From contig NZ_BQHY01000008.1 of assembly GCF_021602155.1 (NCBI RefSeq), forward strand, positions 248,001 through 312,000: a stretch of 64,000 nt of DNA. Reading direction: 5' to 3'. The notes below the pieces were generated by a model. That model did not search any database, was not told the DNA's origin, and saw nothing but the letters and a program-made list of their open reading frames with translations. Every line of letters begins with the position of its first letter. Positions within the stretch are counted from its first letter, which is position 1. Positions 48,039-56,276 of this stretch are shown piece after piece. The position numbers and the translations under genes were made by a program. The stretch comes from Pseudomonas parakoreensis. GTDB lineage: Bacteria; Pseudomonadota; Gammaproteobacteria; Pseudomonadales; Pseudomonadaceae.

Positions 48039-49642
48039 AGAGGAAGAACTATAAGATCAATGACCCAAGCCTGCTCTCGGCGCTGAGTGATGAAAACAAG
48101 GAAGCGAACGGAACTGCAATCCCGAAGCAGACTTTTATAGAGTTCCCTCCAAGCACTACTACTTTGCGCTTTTTTGACTTCGGCCAATTCTACGGAAAAG
48201 GCTTCGATGATATCGTTATAAGTTGTCAATCGACCATTAGCATGCTTTTGCGAAAATCGATTAACAGCAACCAATCAAAACTAACGATCGGCACCATTGC
48301 CTCGTATTGCGTAGCTGGCTTAAGCAATCTATTTAAATTCTGTGAGATATGGATCGCAGCCACAAAAAGCACCGAGCTTAAAATAACCGACCTAGACAAA
48401 TCGTTTATCCAAAACTACATGCAACATCTCGCAGCAACCTCCAGCTATGTAACCCAGCGAACATACTACCTCAAAACCAAATCCGTACTTGTAGCAATCA
48501 AGCACTTCGACTTGAAAAGTATTTTCCCGAAGACCCCTTACCCAAATATAAATAAACGGTACAAGGGCGAAAAAGCATACACAACCACAGAAAGAAGAAA
48601 AATAGCGCAGGCCCTATCAACCGAAATTCACCGTATCAAAAATGACTTTCTGCCTCTATCTGCTTACGATCTTAGCCTGTGTTTACTATGGATTTCGACT
48701 TGCACAGGCCTGAACGCTCAACCGCTATATGAACTACGAGTTGACGCGCTACAACCGCATCCATTTCACCCTAATAAACGGCTGCTAATTACATTTAAAC
48801 GCCGAGGTAAAAATACTCAAATCACCTCGCTAGCTGGCAGCTCTAAGATTGAAAATGTTTGTGAGATTGCGCCACGTGTTGACTCTATTTTCACCATGAT
48901 CGAGCAAAGGAATCAGATCCTCAGAATGAAAAGCGATTTCCCTGATTCGCTTTTTATCTTCCAACAGAGCAATAGGATTGACCCTAAGCCGGCGCGACTC
49001 AAGGCAGATATCGTTCTAGCCGCTGGAAAGCAGCTGGTGGAACAGTATCAACTCAACGATGACAGCCAGCAACGCCTAACAGTTAATATATCTAGATTGA
49101 GGAAAACCTTCTCCAACAGAATATTTGAGCTTGCGGGTAACGATCCTGTGGTGGCCGCAGCCCTCGCTGGGCACTCCGTAAAGGTTAGTGATGATCACTA
49201 TCTCGCCCCACCTGTTGATGCAGAAAAAAACCATGCTTTCATGGGTGAGGTTAGGAACCGCGAGTTACTAGCGACAGCCACGGAGCGGACGTCAGTTGCC
49301 AGCTGCAAGGACATCCGGAATGGTCACAGAGCGCCAAAAAATGGCGCGATTTGCCTAGAAGTATTTGCGTGTTTCAAATGCGAGAGCTTTGTCGTCACAG
49401 TAGATGACCTGCACAAGTTATTTAGCTTTTACAACCACGTCGTATCCCTTAGATCTGAACTTGGCTCTAAACGCTGGAGTCGTGAATACGCACACATCCT
49501 AAAAATTATCGATAGGGACATCTCTCCCAAGTTTGACATGGCGCATGTAAAGAAGGGAAAAGAAATGGCAGCCATAAACCCACACACTCTTTGGCGATCA
49601 TCTTCCGCAAACGCCAATTTCAATTTATCGGACGAAGCTTGA
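48035..49642 (+). CDS. Tyrosine recombinase 2 of the element, with altered active-site residues
   Basis: This 535-residue recombinase-like protein starts at GTG 48035, which overlaps the previous stop. The C-terminal catalytic domain is recognisable, but the first arginine is replaced by asparagine (STCTGLNAQPLYELRV) and the His-x-x-Arg box reads ISRLRKTFSN, with serine in the histidine place. The final LAGHSVKVSDDHYLAP keeps His and Tyr. In such trios one member often lacks a full active set and may act as a structural partner. A cysteine cluster near the C-terminus (ICLEVFACFKCESF) may bind metal. The stop overlaps the next ATG (ATGA). Confidence 0.88.
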   Translation: MKRKNYKINDPSLLSALSDENKEANGTAIPKQTFIEFPPSTTTLRFFDFGQFYGKGFDDIVISCQSTISMLLRKSINSNQSKLTIGTIASYCVAGLSNLFKFCEIWIAATKSTELKITDLDKSFIQNYMQHLAATSSYVTQRTYYLKTKSVLVAIKHFDLKSIFPKTPYPNINKRYKGEKAYTTTERRKIAQALSTEIHRIKNDFLPLSAYDLSLCLLWISTCTGLNAQPLYELRVDALQPHPFHPNKRLLITFKRRGKNTQITSLAGSSKIENVCEIAPRVDSIFTMIEQRNQILRMKSDFPDSLFIFQQSNRIDPKPARLKADIVLAAGKQLVEQYQLNDDSQQRLTVNISRLRKTFSNRIFELAGNDPVVAAALAGHSVKVSDDHYLAPPVDAEKNHAFMGEVRNRELLATATERTSVASCKDIRNGHRAPKNGAICLEVFACFKCESFVVTVDDLHKLFSFYNHVVSLRSELGSKRWSREYAHILKIIDRDISPKFDMAHVKKGKEMAAINPHTLWRSSSANANFNLSDEA

Positions 49643-51480
49643 TGAATAGCGCGGACGTCCTTTCAACGGATATTGATACCAGACAAGCTCTGGTAACTAA
49701 TAATTTCTCTAAGGCTATTTTTTCTTACGTAACCACGCCGGCTGGAAAACTCGTTGTGCTCAGTCGCTTCACTGATGACGTTTGGATAATTCCTGACTCT
49801 CGATTCACGGCGAGCGCTAAGAGATCAACTAAGCGCTTAAATTTCAAAATCATACCGCCTAAATTTGTTCACATTTTGAAAGTGTGCATCCTAAAATACT
49901 CGATATCTGGTTTGTTTGGTCACCCCCCCAGAGGGAACACCATCCGAAACCTATTTGTAGGTGCCTATACGTTTCTGCGATATATCAGTGAACATGCTGA
50001 CTGCTTAGAAACAATCAATCCCATTTTGTTCTCCAATTACGCGCTGGTATCAAAAAGCGCAAAGGGGCGTAAAGGAGAATTTCTTTCTCCTCACGCCCTC
50101 AACGTCAGGTTTAGTAGCGTGGAGACTCTTCATTCGCTAAGTGAGAACACTTTTGATCCGATGCCACACCCGTGGCCCGAGTCCTCAGCTGCAACCCTAG
50201 CTGGGATAAATGGTACAGACTGGTATCTCAAAGGCAAAACACCAATTATCCCCGACGCAGTCTTGGCCAGGTTGTTCCAATCATCAGTCACTCGCCTAGA
50301 ACGGGCAGAGTATCTGATCAATCTTAGGAATGAGTGCTCTAGGATCGTTTCCGCGCTATCTTCCCATAAAAATAATGCGCGATATACAACTCCATATTTA
50401 AGAAGTCAAGCTTACGACGGCGATCGCCGTGATATAACGATAGAACTAACGCAAACTCTTTCAGCTTGCATGATAGTAATTCTTACGACTAGTGGCGTAA
50501 GGAGCCACGAGCTCCTGTCGATCAAAGAGGATTGCTGCTATACAACTGAGGACGCTGATGGAAATACCATATATTGGATGCGCGGTCGTTCAGAAAAGAC
50601 TTATGAAGGCGATACTGAGTGGGTTGTTACAGAAATCACTCACAAAGCGATATCTGTTGCTGCTCAAATCACGGAGAATCTAAGAGCTGAGTTGCGACTC
50701 AAAATATCTGCACTTCTCATTGCGAACCCAGATTGCCACGACGCGGCGCAATTGGCCTTACATAAGGATTCCATATTTCTCGGTAAACACAATGCGACTC
50801 ATGAAATCACCACCGTATCAGGAGAGCATCTTTCCTACTTGCTGACAACTTACTGCAAGAAGATTGGACTCAAATGGAAACTGGCCTCTCATCAATTCCG
50901 AAGAACTTTTGCTGTCTATGTAGTGCGGAGTACTCATGGTGACCTTCGTTACCTTAAAAAACACTTCAAGCATTGGAGCCTAGACATGACAGCTCTCTAT
51001 GCCGCGCATGAACAAAAAGACGCTGAACTCTTACATGAGCTAATGCTGGCCTACAGCGAAGCGAAAGAAAGTATCGTTGCACATATGCTTGATGAGTCTA
51101 CGCCGCTCAGCGGAGGCCTAGCAGAAGGCATCAAAAAATTCAGAACTGCTAAAATTAAAACATATAAAAACAGAGCAGAGATGGTGAGAATAGTTTCTGA
51201 TTTCGTTCACATTCGAGCAACCTCAGTGGCTTGGTGTACAAACGATTTAGGCAACTGTACTGGTGGAACGGGCCTAGAAACGACGCGCTGTGGGGGTTGT
51301 GTAAATTCAATAATTGATGACACCAAGCTACCAATTTGGCGTGACATTTACGATCAGCAGAGAGAGTTACTTAAGTTGGATGACATCGGAGAATCCGGAT
51401 TAGAGCGCGTCCGAAGAGATGTGGCTAGATGCGCGAAGGTTTTGAAGGATCTTGGCGTACCCGTGGAGTTGGATTACTGA
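49642..51480 (+). CDS. Tyrosine recombinase 3 of the element, TnpB-like
   Basis: This 612-residue recombinase is close in size to Tn554 TnpB (about 630). Active-site positions are visible: Arg in LTTSGVRSHELLSIKEDC, Lys in the RGRSEKTYEGD region, His-x-x-Arg in ASHQFRRTFAVYV, and His and Tyr in HFKHWSLDMTALYAAH. The C-terminal 100 residues contain cysteines (AWCTNDLGNCTGGTGLETTRCGGC, split here by text only) resembling a zinc site known from TnpB-like recombinases. ATG 49642 is chosen because it overlaps the stop of recombinase 2; an earlier frame to 49591 overlaps more. Confidence 0.9.
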   Translation: MNSADVLSTDIDTRQALVTNNFSKAIFSYVTTPAGKLVVLSRFTDDVWIIPDSRFTASAKRSTKRLNFKIIPPKFVHILKVCILKYSISGLFGHPPRGNTIRNLFVGAYTFLRYISEHADCLETINPILFSNYALVSKSAKGRKGEFLSPHALNVRFSSVETLHSLSENTFDPMPHPWPESSAATLAGINGTDWYLKGKTPIIPDAVLARLFQSSVTRLERAEYLINLRNECSRIVSALSSHKNNARYTTPYLRSQAYDGDRRDITIELTQTLSACMIVILTTSGVRSHELLSIKEDCCYTTEDADGNTIYWMRGRSEKTYEGDTEWVVTEITHKAISVAAQITENLRAELRLKISALLIANPDCHDAAQLALHKDSIFLGKHNATHEITTVSGEHLSYLLTTYCKKIGLKWKLASHQFRRTFAVYVVRSTHGDLRYLKKHFKHWSLDMTALYAAHEQKDAELLHELMLAYSEAKESIVAHMLDESTPLSGGLAEGIKKFRTAKIKTYKNRAEMVRIVSDFVHIRATSVAWCTNDLGNCTGGTGLETTRCGGCVNSIIDDTKLPIWRDIYDQQRELLKLDDIGESGLERVRRDVARCAKVLKDLGVPVELDY

Positions 51481-51481
51481 A

Positions 51482-51889
51482 ATGGACAAGAATCTGTCAA
51501 AGGGAGAGCAAACAAGAAAGGCTATACGCCTTGCCATCATCTCGATTACAAACGGCCGTCCGAAGGTTGTGGCTAAAGATCGAAAAATCTCTATTAAAGC
51601 TGTTGCCGAAGAAGCAGGGGTAAGTAATGCGACTATTCACAATAACTACCCTGATCTCGCGGAGCAGATCCGATTGCTGTCAAACAATCATGTTCGCCAG
51701 CAACGAGACGATACCAAGCAAGCCCTTAGCAAGCAGCGCCAAACGACGTCCGTCCTTCGTGCCGAGATCAAGGCTCTACGTGCACAACTGTCCGAGATAG
51801 CTTCAGTGAATGCTGCTTTGATGTTTCAGAATGCGGAGATGTCGTCGAGACTCGCTAGCACCAACGTCGTAGATTTGAAAAAAATCTAA
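51482..51889 (+). CDS. TnpC/DUF6262-like accessory protein
   Basis: This 135-residue protein has a small helix-turn-helix (KAVAEEAGVSNATIHNNYPD, residues about 36-60), then a long coiled coil (RQQRDDTKQALSKQRQTTS, LRAEIKALRAQLSEIAS, LMFQNAEMSSRL). This layout matches TnpC/DUF6262 proteins of Tn554-type elements, which help transposition but are not recombinases. It starts one base after the stop of recombinase 3 and is the last gene before the right end. Confidence 0.82.
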   Translation: MDKNLSKGEQTRKAIRLAIISITNGRPKVVAKDRKISIKAVAEEAGVSNATIHNNYPDLAEQIRLLSNNHVRQQRDDTKQALSKQRQTTSVLRAEIKALRAQLSEIASVNAALMFQNAEMSSRLASTNVVDLKKI

Positions 51890-51945
51890 AAAAATCGCGA
51901 CTCTGTTACAAATCGCTAGCCCGCAGCCTGCAAGGGTTTCATTAA

Positions 51946-51968
51946 GATAACAGTGTTATAGGGTCTAC
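51946..51968 (-). repeat. Right terminal inverted repeat of the recombinase element
   Basis: GATAACAGTGTTATAGGGTC followed by TAC is the complement of the left end, apart from small indels, next to the resumed cupin frame. Two AAATCGC repeats lie 30-50 bp inside it (51892, 51910). Confidence 0.82.
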
Positions 51969-51976
51969 CAAAAAAA

Positions 51977-52135
51977 TGGGAGTACTGCCACTTCCAGGAA
52001 GGCTATTGCATCATCACCCCGGACGGCATGGCGCCGATTCACCTGCGTGCCGGCGACATCTTCGTGGTTGAACCGGGGATGAAAGGCACTTGGGAAGTGG
52101 TCGAGACCGTACGCAAATATTTCGTTTTCGCCTGA
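51977..52135 (+). pseudogene. Cupin gene, 3' part, beyond the recombinase element
   Basis: This open frame continues the cupin domain: WEYCHFQEGYCIITPDG, HLRAGDIFVVEPG and the end VETVRKYFVFA, followed by TGA. It has no start of its own. Joined to the 64 residues at 46528 it gives one cupin of about 116 residues (VDYVK + WEYCHFQ), the normal size for this family. A terminator-like hairpin (GCCGGGAAATCACG region) follows the stop. Confidence 0.9.
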
Positions 52136-52225
52136 TGCAAAAAAGCCGGGAAACCACCCGACGTGATTTCCCGGCAACACCTACTGCATTCTGGCTGACG
52201 CCATGGTTGTGGCGTCTGTGAGATT

Positions 52226-52347
52226 TGTGGCGAGGGGATTTATCCCCGATGGGCGCAAAGCGCCCCCCCGCATTGTGTCAGTTGAAACGCAGGCTCAGTG
52301 GTTGCGACTGCTACACAGTCGATCGGGGATAAATCCCCTCACCACAA
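52226..52347. repeat. Long inverted repeat (GAGGGGATTTATCCCCGAT class)
   Basis: GTGGCGAGGGGATTTATCCC and its complement enclose about 60 bp between the cupin remnant and mmsB. Same family as 43342-43453. It may limit mmsAB read-through. Confidence 0.9.
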
Positions 52348-52382
52348 AGTCTGCGTTGCCACAAAAAGTATTGATGTCCAAG

Positions 52383-53270
52383 TTACTGCGGCTTGCGATA
52401 GCTGTTGATGATCGCCGAGAAGTCCTTGCCACCTTCCCCGCGCTGGCTCATCGCCTGATACAACTGCTGCGCCACCGCGCCGAGTACCACCGGTTGATGC
52501 GCTTGGCGCGCCGCTTCGGTGGCCAGCCCCAGATCCTTGAGCATCAGTTCGGCACCAAACCCGCCGGTGTAACCACGCGAGGCCGGTGCCGTTTCGACGA
52601 TGCCTGGCCACGGGTTGTACATTTCCGAACTCCAGCAACGCCCGGTGGAGCTGTTGATAATTCCGGCCAGCACCGAGGTGTCGATCCCCAGTGCATCGCC
52701 CAGCGCCATGGCTTCGCTGACGCCGACCATCGAAATCGCCAGCAGCAAGTTGTTACAGATCTTGGCGATTTGCCCGGTGCCGACTTCACCGCAATGCACA
52801 ATGTTGCGGCCCATCTGCGCCAGCACCGGCTGCAGGGTGGCAAACAGTTCCGGAGTGGCGCCGACCATGAAGGTCAGCGTGCCTGCGGTCGCGCCGCCAG
52901 TGCCGCCGGAGACCGGTGCATCGGCCATGGCCACGCCCTGTTTGGCGGCAGCGGCGGCCACATCGCGGGCGGTCTGTGGATCGATGGTGCTGCAATCCAC
53001 CGCCGGCACCCCTTTGCCGATACCGGCCAGCACACCGTCCTCACCGAGCCAGACGCTACGCACATGCACCGCCGCCGGCAGCATGGTGATCACCAGTTCG
53101 GCATCTTGCGCCGCTTCACGGGCCGAGGCGCGGATGGTGCCGCCCAGTTGCTCCAGCTCCGCCAGCACAGTCTTGTTCAGGTCCACCAGGTTCAGCGAAT
53201 GGCCGGCCTTGATCAGGTTGCGCGCCATCGGCGCGCCCATGTTGCCCAGACCGATAAATGCGATTTTCAT
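52383..53270 (-). CDS. mmsB: 3-Hydroxyisobutyrate dehydrogenase
   Basis: This 295-residue NAD-dependent enzyme oxidises 3-hydroxyisobutyrate to methylmalonate semialdehyde in valine breakdown. The Rossmann start MKIAFIGLGNMGAPMARNLI, the substrate motif DAPVSGGTGGATAGTLTFMV, the catalytic lysine in GQIAKICNNLLLAISMVGVS and the NPWPG segment are all typical. It lies 9 bp after mmsA on the same strand, giving the mmsA-mmsB operon. Confidence 0.96.
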   Translation of the reverse strand: MKIAFIGLGNMGAPMARNLIKAGHSLNLVDLNKTVLAELEQLGGTIRASAREAAQDAELVITMLPAAVHVRSVWLGEDGVLAGIGKGVPAVDCSTIDPQTARDVAAAAAKQGVAMADAPVSGGTGGATAGTLTFMVGATPELFATLQPVLAQMGRNIVHCGEVGTGQIAKICNNLLLAISMVGVSEAMALGDALGIDTSVLAGIINSSTGRCWSSEMYNPWPGIVETAPASRGYTGGFGAELMLKDLGLATEAARQAHQPVVLGAVAQQLYQAMSQRGEGGKDFSAIINSYRKPQ

Positions 53271-53279
53271 GGCCAGTCC

Positions 53280-54806
53280 TCAGCGCAGGTTGATGGTGGT
53301 GTTCACGCCGTCGTTGACGCTGTCGTCATCGAACCAGCGCGCCGTGACCGTTTTGGTCTGGGTGTAGAACTGCACCACTTGTTTGCCATACGGGCCGAGG
53401 TCGCCCAGTTTCGAACCGCGCGAGCCGGTGAAGCTGAAGAACGGCACCGGCACCGGAATCGGGATGTTGATGCCGACCTGGCCGATGTCGATTTCACTCT
53501 GGAATTTACGCGCCGCCGCACCGCTCTGGGTGAACAGGCCCGTGCCGTTGCCGAATGGGTTGGCGTTGACCAGCGCAATGGCCTGATCAAGGGTGTCGAC
53601 TTCCAGCACCACCAGCACCGGGCCGAAGATTTCCTGGGTGTAGATCTGCATGTCGGTGGTCACGCCCGAGAACAGGGTCGGACCGACGAAGTTGCCTTGC
53701 TCGTAGCCCGGCACCTTGATGTCGCGACCATCAAGTTCCAGCTTGGCGCCTTCCTTGATGCCGCTTTCGATCAGATCGAGAATTCGCGCCTTGGCTTTCT
53801 TCGAGATCACCGGGCCGACATCGGTGCCCGGCTCGCTGCCGGCGTTGACCTTGAGTTTCTGCGCCAGCGCTTTCAGGTCCGGCAGCCATTGTTTCGCCGC
53901 ACCGACCAGCACCACCACCGAGGTGGCCATGCAACGCTGACCGGCCGCACCGAAACCGGCGCCGACCAGCGCATTCAGCGCCTGCTCGCGATTGGCGTCC
54001 GGCAGCACCACGGCGTGGTTCTTCGCGCCCATCATCGATTGCACGCGTTTGCCGTGCTTGCCGGCCAAGTCGTAGACGTGAGTGCCGACTGCGGTCGAAC
54101 CAACGAACGATACGGCTTTGATGTCCTTGTGGGTGCACAGGCCATCAACCACATCCTTGCCACCGTGCACCACGTTGAGCACGCCCGCCGGAACGCCGGC
54201 CTCGATCGCCAGTTCCACCAGGAGCATGGTCGACAGCGGATCCTGCTCCGAAGGTTTCAAGACGAAGGTGTTGCCGCAGGCGATGGCCATCGGGAACATC
54301 CACAGCGGAATCATCGCCGGGAAGTTGAACGGGGTGATGCCGGCGCACACGCCGATCGGCTGGCGCAGGGTGTAGGTATCGACGCCGCCCGCCACGTTTT
54401 CGGCGAACTCGCCCATTTGCAGAGTGCCGATGGAACAGGCGTGTTCGACCACTTCCAGGCCACGGAAAATATCGCCCTCGGCGTCGGCAATGGTCTTGCC
54501 CTGCTCGGCGCTCAGCACTACGGCAATGCGCTTGGAGTGCTCGCGGATCAGCGCCTGCAGCTTGAGCATGATGCGCATCCGCGCGCCGATCGGGGTCAGT
54601 TTCCAGGTCTGGAAGGCGCGGTGTGCGGCACGGATGGCGGCATCGACTTCAGCAGCGGTGGCGAACGGTACTTTGGCCAGCACTTGCTGGGTCGCCGGGT
54701 TGACGATGTCGTGCCACTCGGTGGTCTGCGATTCGACCCACTCGCCGTCGATCAGCAGCTTGACCTTCTGGACCGTGGTTTCGTTAGGCGTAAGCGATGC
54801 GTTCAT
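53280..54806 (-). CDS. mmsA: Methylmalonate-semialdehyde dehydrogenase (CoA-acylating)
   Basis: This 508-residue aldehyde dehydrogenase converts methylmalonate semialdehyde to propionyl-CoA in valine and thymine catabolism. Typical are the NAD-binding and catalytic patterns VCAGITPFNFPAMIPLWMFP, the GSTAVGTHVYDLAG loop, the active-site cysteine in GFGAAGQRCMATSVVVLVG and the C-terminal QVGINIPIPVPVPFFSFTGS. Length fits. It heads the operon with mmsB and is divergent from a LysR gene, probably its regulator. Confidence 0.97.
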   Translation of the reverse strand: MNASLTPNETTVQKVKLLIDGEWVESQTTEWHDIVNPATQQVLAKVPFATAAEVDAAIRAAHRAFQTWKLTPIGARMRIMLKLQALIREHSKRIAVVLSAEQGKTIADAEGDIFRGLEVVEHACSIGTLQMGEFAENVAGGVDTYTLRQPIGVCAGITPFNFPAMIPLWMFPMAIACGNTFVLKPSEQDPLSTMLLVELAIEAGVPAGVLNVVHGGKDVVDGLCTHKDIKAVSFVGSTAVGTHVYDLAGKHGKRVQSMMGAKNHAVVLPDANREQALNALVGAGFGAAGQRCMATSVVVLVGAAKQWLPDLKALAQKLKVNAGSEPGTDVGPVISKKAKARILDLIESGIKEGAKLELDGRDIKVPGYEQGNFVGPTLFSGVTTDMQIYTQEIFGPVLVVLEVDTLDQAIALVNANPFGNGTGLFTQSGAAARKFQSEIDIGQVGINIPIPVPVPFFSFTGSRGSKLGDLGPYGKQVVQFYTQTKTVTARWFDDDSVNDGVNTTINLR

Positions 54807-54956
54807 GCTGGTCTCCGAAACTTGTTTTTATCGTAGGAGCCAAGGCGAAAGGGTTCGCCTTGAGATGAGGCGTGTGTCACGAATTGGTTGTCGGACTGTT
54901 TTTGGAGTATAGATGTGCAAACTTCTAATAAGAACGCACATATAAGCCCGTCCATC

Positions 54957-55904
54957 ATGCAAAAAAACATCACCTCCCTGGGGTCGCTGAACTGGGACGA
55001 CCTGAAGTTTTTCCTCGAAGTCGCCCGCACCCGCAAAGCCAGCACCGCAGCCAAACGCCTCGCCGTCGACTACACCACAGTGTCGCGGCGCATCAGTTCG
55101 CTGGAAGCGGCATTGGGTACGCTGCTGTTCGAAAAATCGCGCACCAGCGGGTTTGTGCTGACTACCGAAGGCCAGCGTCTGCTGGGCTACGCCGAGTCGA
55201 TTGAAAGCACATTGCACATGGCCTGCGAGCAGGTCTCCGGCTCCGGTGTGGCACTGTCGGGCCATGTGCGCATGGGCTGCACCGAAGGTTTCGGCAGCTT
55301 TTTCATCACGCCGCAGCTGAGCCATTTCGTCGACGCCTACCCGGCAATCTCGGTGGACATCCTGCCGCTGCCGCACTTCATCAGCCTGTCCAAACGCGAA
55401 GCCGATATCGTTATCGCGCTGGAGCGCCCGGAGCATGGCCCGTACGTGTGCTGCAAACTCTGCGACTACCGCTTGCAGCTGTACGCGACCCAGGACTACC
55501 TCGACCAGCACCCACCGATTTGCCGCCCGGCCGATTTGGGCAAGCATCAATTCATCAGTTATGTGGATGACCTGGCGTTCAGCTCGGAGTTGCTGTACCT
55601 GGCGAACGTGCTGCCTGGCGCCAGCGCGAACCTGCGCAGCACCAGCGTGATCGCGCAGTTCGTCGCAGCGCAACAAGGGCGCTCACTGGCCATTCTGCCG
55701 TGCTTCCTCGCGGCGCAGGATCCGCGCCTGCTGCCGGTGCTGCCCGAAGAAATCGACATCACCCGGCAGTTCTGGATGTACTGCCGGGAAGATCTGAGGA
55801 AGTTAAAGCGGATCACCCTTCTGTGGGACTACATCCGTGAGGTGACCGAGCGCAATCAGGGTTTGCTAATGGGGCAGACTCGCGAGATGCAGTTCGCTGA
55901 CTGA
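54957..55904 (+). CDS. LysR-family transcriptional regulator beside mmsAB
   Basis: This 315-residue LysR regulator has the N-terminal helix-turn-helix (TRKASTAAKRLAVDYTTVSR) and an effector domain (about 100-300; VRMGCTEGFGSFFITPQLSH). It is divergent from mmsA across 150 bp and likely controls it. The classical P. aeruginosa regulator MmsR is an AraC protein, so a LysR here is a different wiring. ATG 54957 is chosen; a longer frame begins at 54888 but would cover most of the promoter gap. Confidence 0.9.
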   Translation: MQKNITSLGSLNWDDLKFFLEVARTRKASTAAKRLAVDYTTVSRRISSLEAALGTLLFEKSRTSGFVLTTEGQRLLGYAESIESTLHMACEQVSGSGVALSGHVRMGCTEGFGSFFITPQLSHFVDAYPAISVDILPLPHFISLSKREADIVIALERPEHGPYVCCKLCDYRLQLYATQDYLDQHPPICRPADLGKHQFISYVDDLAFSSELLYLANVLPGASANLRSTSVIAQFVAAQQGRSLAILPCFLAAQDPRLLPVLPEEIDITRQFWMYCREDLRKLKRITLLWDYIREVTERNQGLLMGQTREMQFAD

Positions 55905-56276
55905 TGATCTTCAAGGAATCAGGTGGCCGCATCGTAGCGAGGTCAGCAGGCCTTTTTCAACCGTTTTGTAACAGAGGTTGGTACACGACTTGTAACTTTG
56001 AAAGCGCATCGAAGCCTATATCTTGATTGTTCGAATTTAACGCTGTCATGGCAGCTGCATTGTCGAAGATTGCGATGAAAGCGCTACGGCAAACTGCCAC
56101 CATTCAAAGTCCGTCCCCAACCATTTATCCTCCGCACCTCCAGCAATTGACATGGAACACAGGGAATTTTCAGTACGGCTTTTGGGATTTGTCCTACAGC
56201 CATTGCATGAGCTTCCCGCTAACGTCGATGCTGCCCAGCTACAGGCTGGAACTCCCCAAGGACGAAAGGAAGCGGC
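55905..56276. promoter_or_regulatory. Gene-free leader of the toxin gene with three 12-bp-spaced TTG repeats
   Basis: This 372-bp stretch has no credible gene. At 55966, 55978 and 55990 the heptamers TTGTAAC, TTGGTAC and TTGTAAC occur exactly 12 bp apart. A TATATC sequence at 56018 could be a -10 box about 25 bp further. Such phased TTG motifs recall activator iterons such as the pyocin P-box, but they do not match its consensus well. AAGGA precedes the toxin ATG. Confidence 0.45.

Larger units (their letters stand above)
46726..51968 (+). mobile_element. Tn554/RIT-like element with three tyrosine recombinases and a TnpC-like gene
   Basis: About 5.24 kb of visibly AT-richer DNA inserted in the cupin gene. 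Its ends are imperfect inverted repeats sharing GTAGACC..TAACACTGTTAT and complement. Inside are four plus-strand genes joined by short overlaps: recombinases of 378, 535 and 612 residues and a 135-residue TnpC/DUF6262-like protein. The order and sizes recall Tn554 (TnpA, TnpB, TnpC) and recombinase-in-trio elements. No resistance or other cargo is visible. Removing the element rejoins the cupin reading frame. Exact ends and core are inferred from the two junctions. Confidence 0.85.

Noticed and set aside
46726-51968. Antibiotic or metal resistance cargo in the Tn554-like element
   Set aside because: All coding space is taken by the three recombinases and the TnpC-like gene.
52203-54836. 877-codon plus-strand open frame opposite mmsB-mmsA
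   Set aside because: Spans two well-defined catabolic genes and an inverted repeat; a shadow only.
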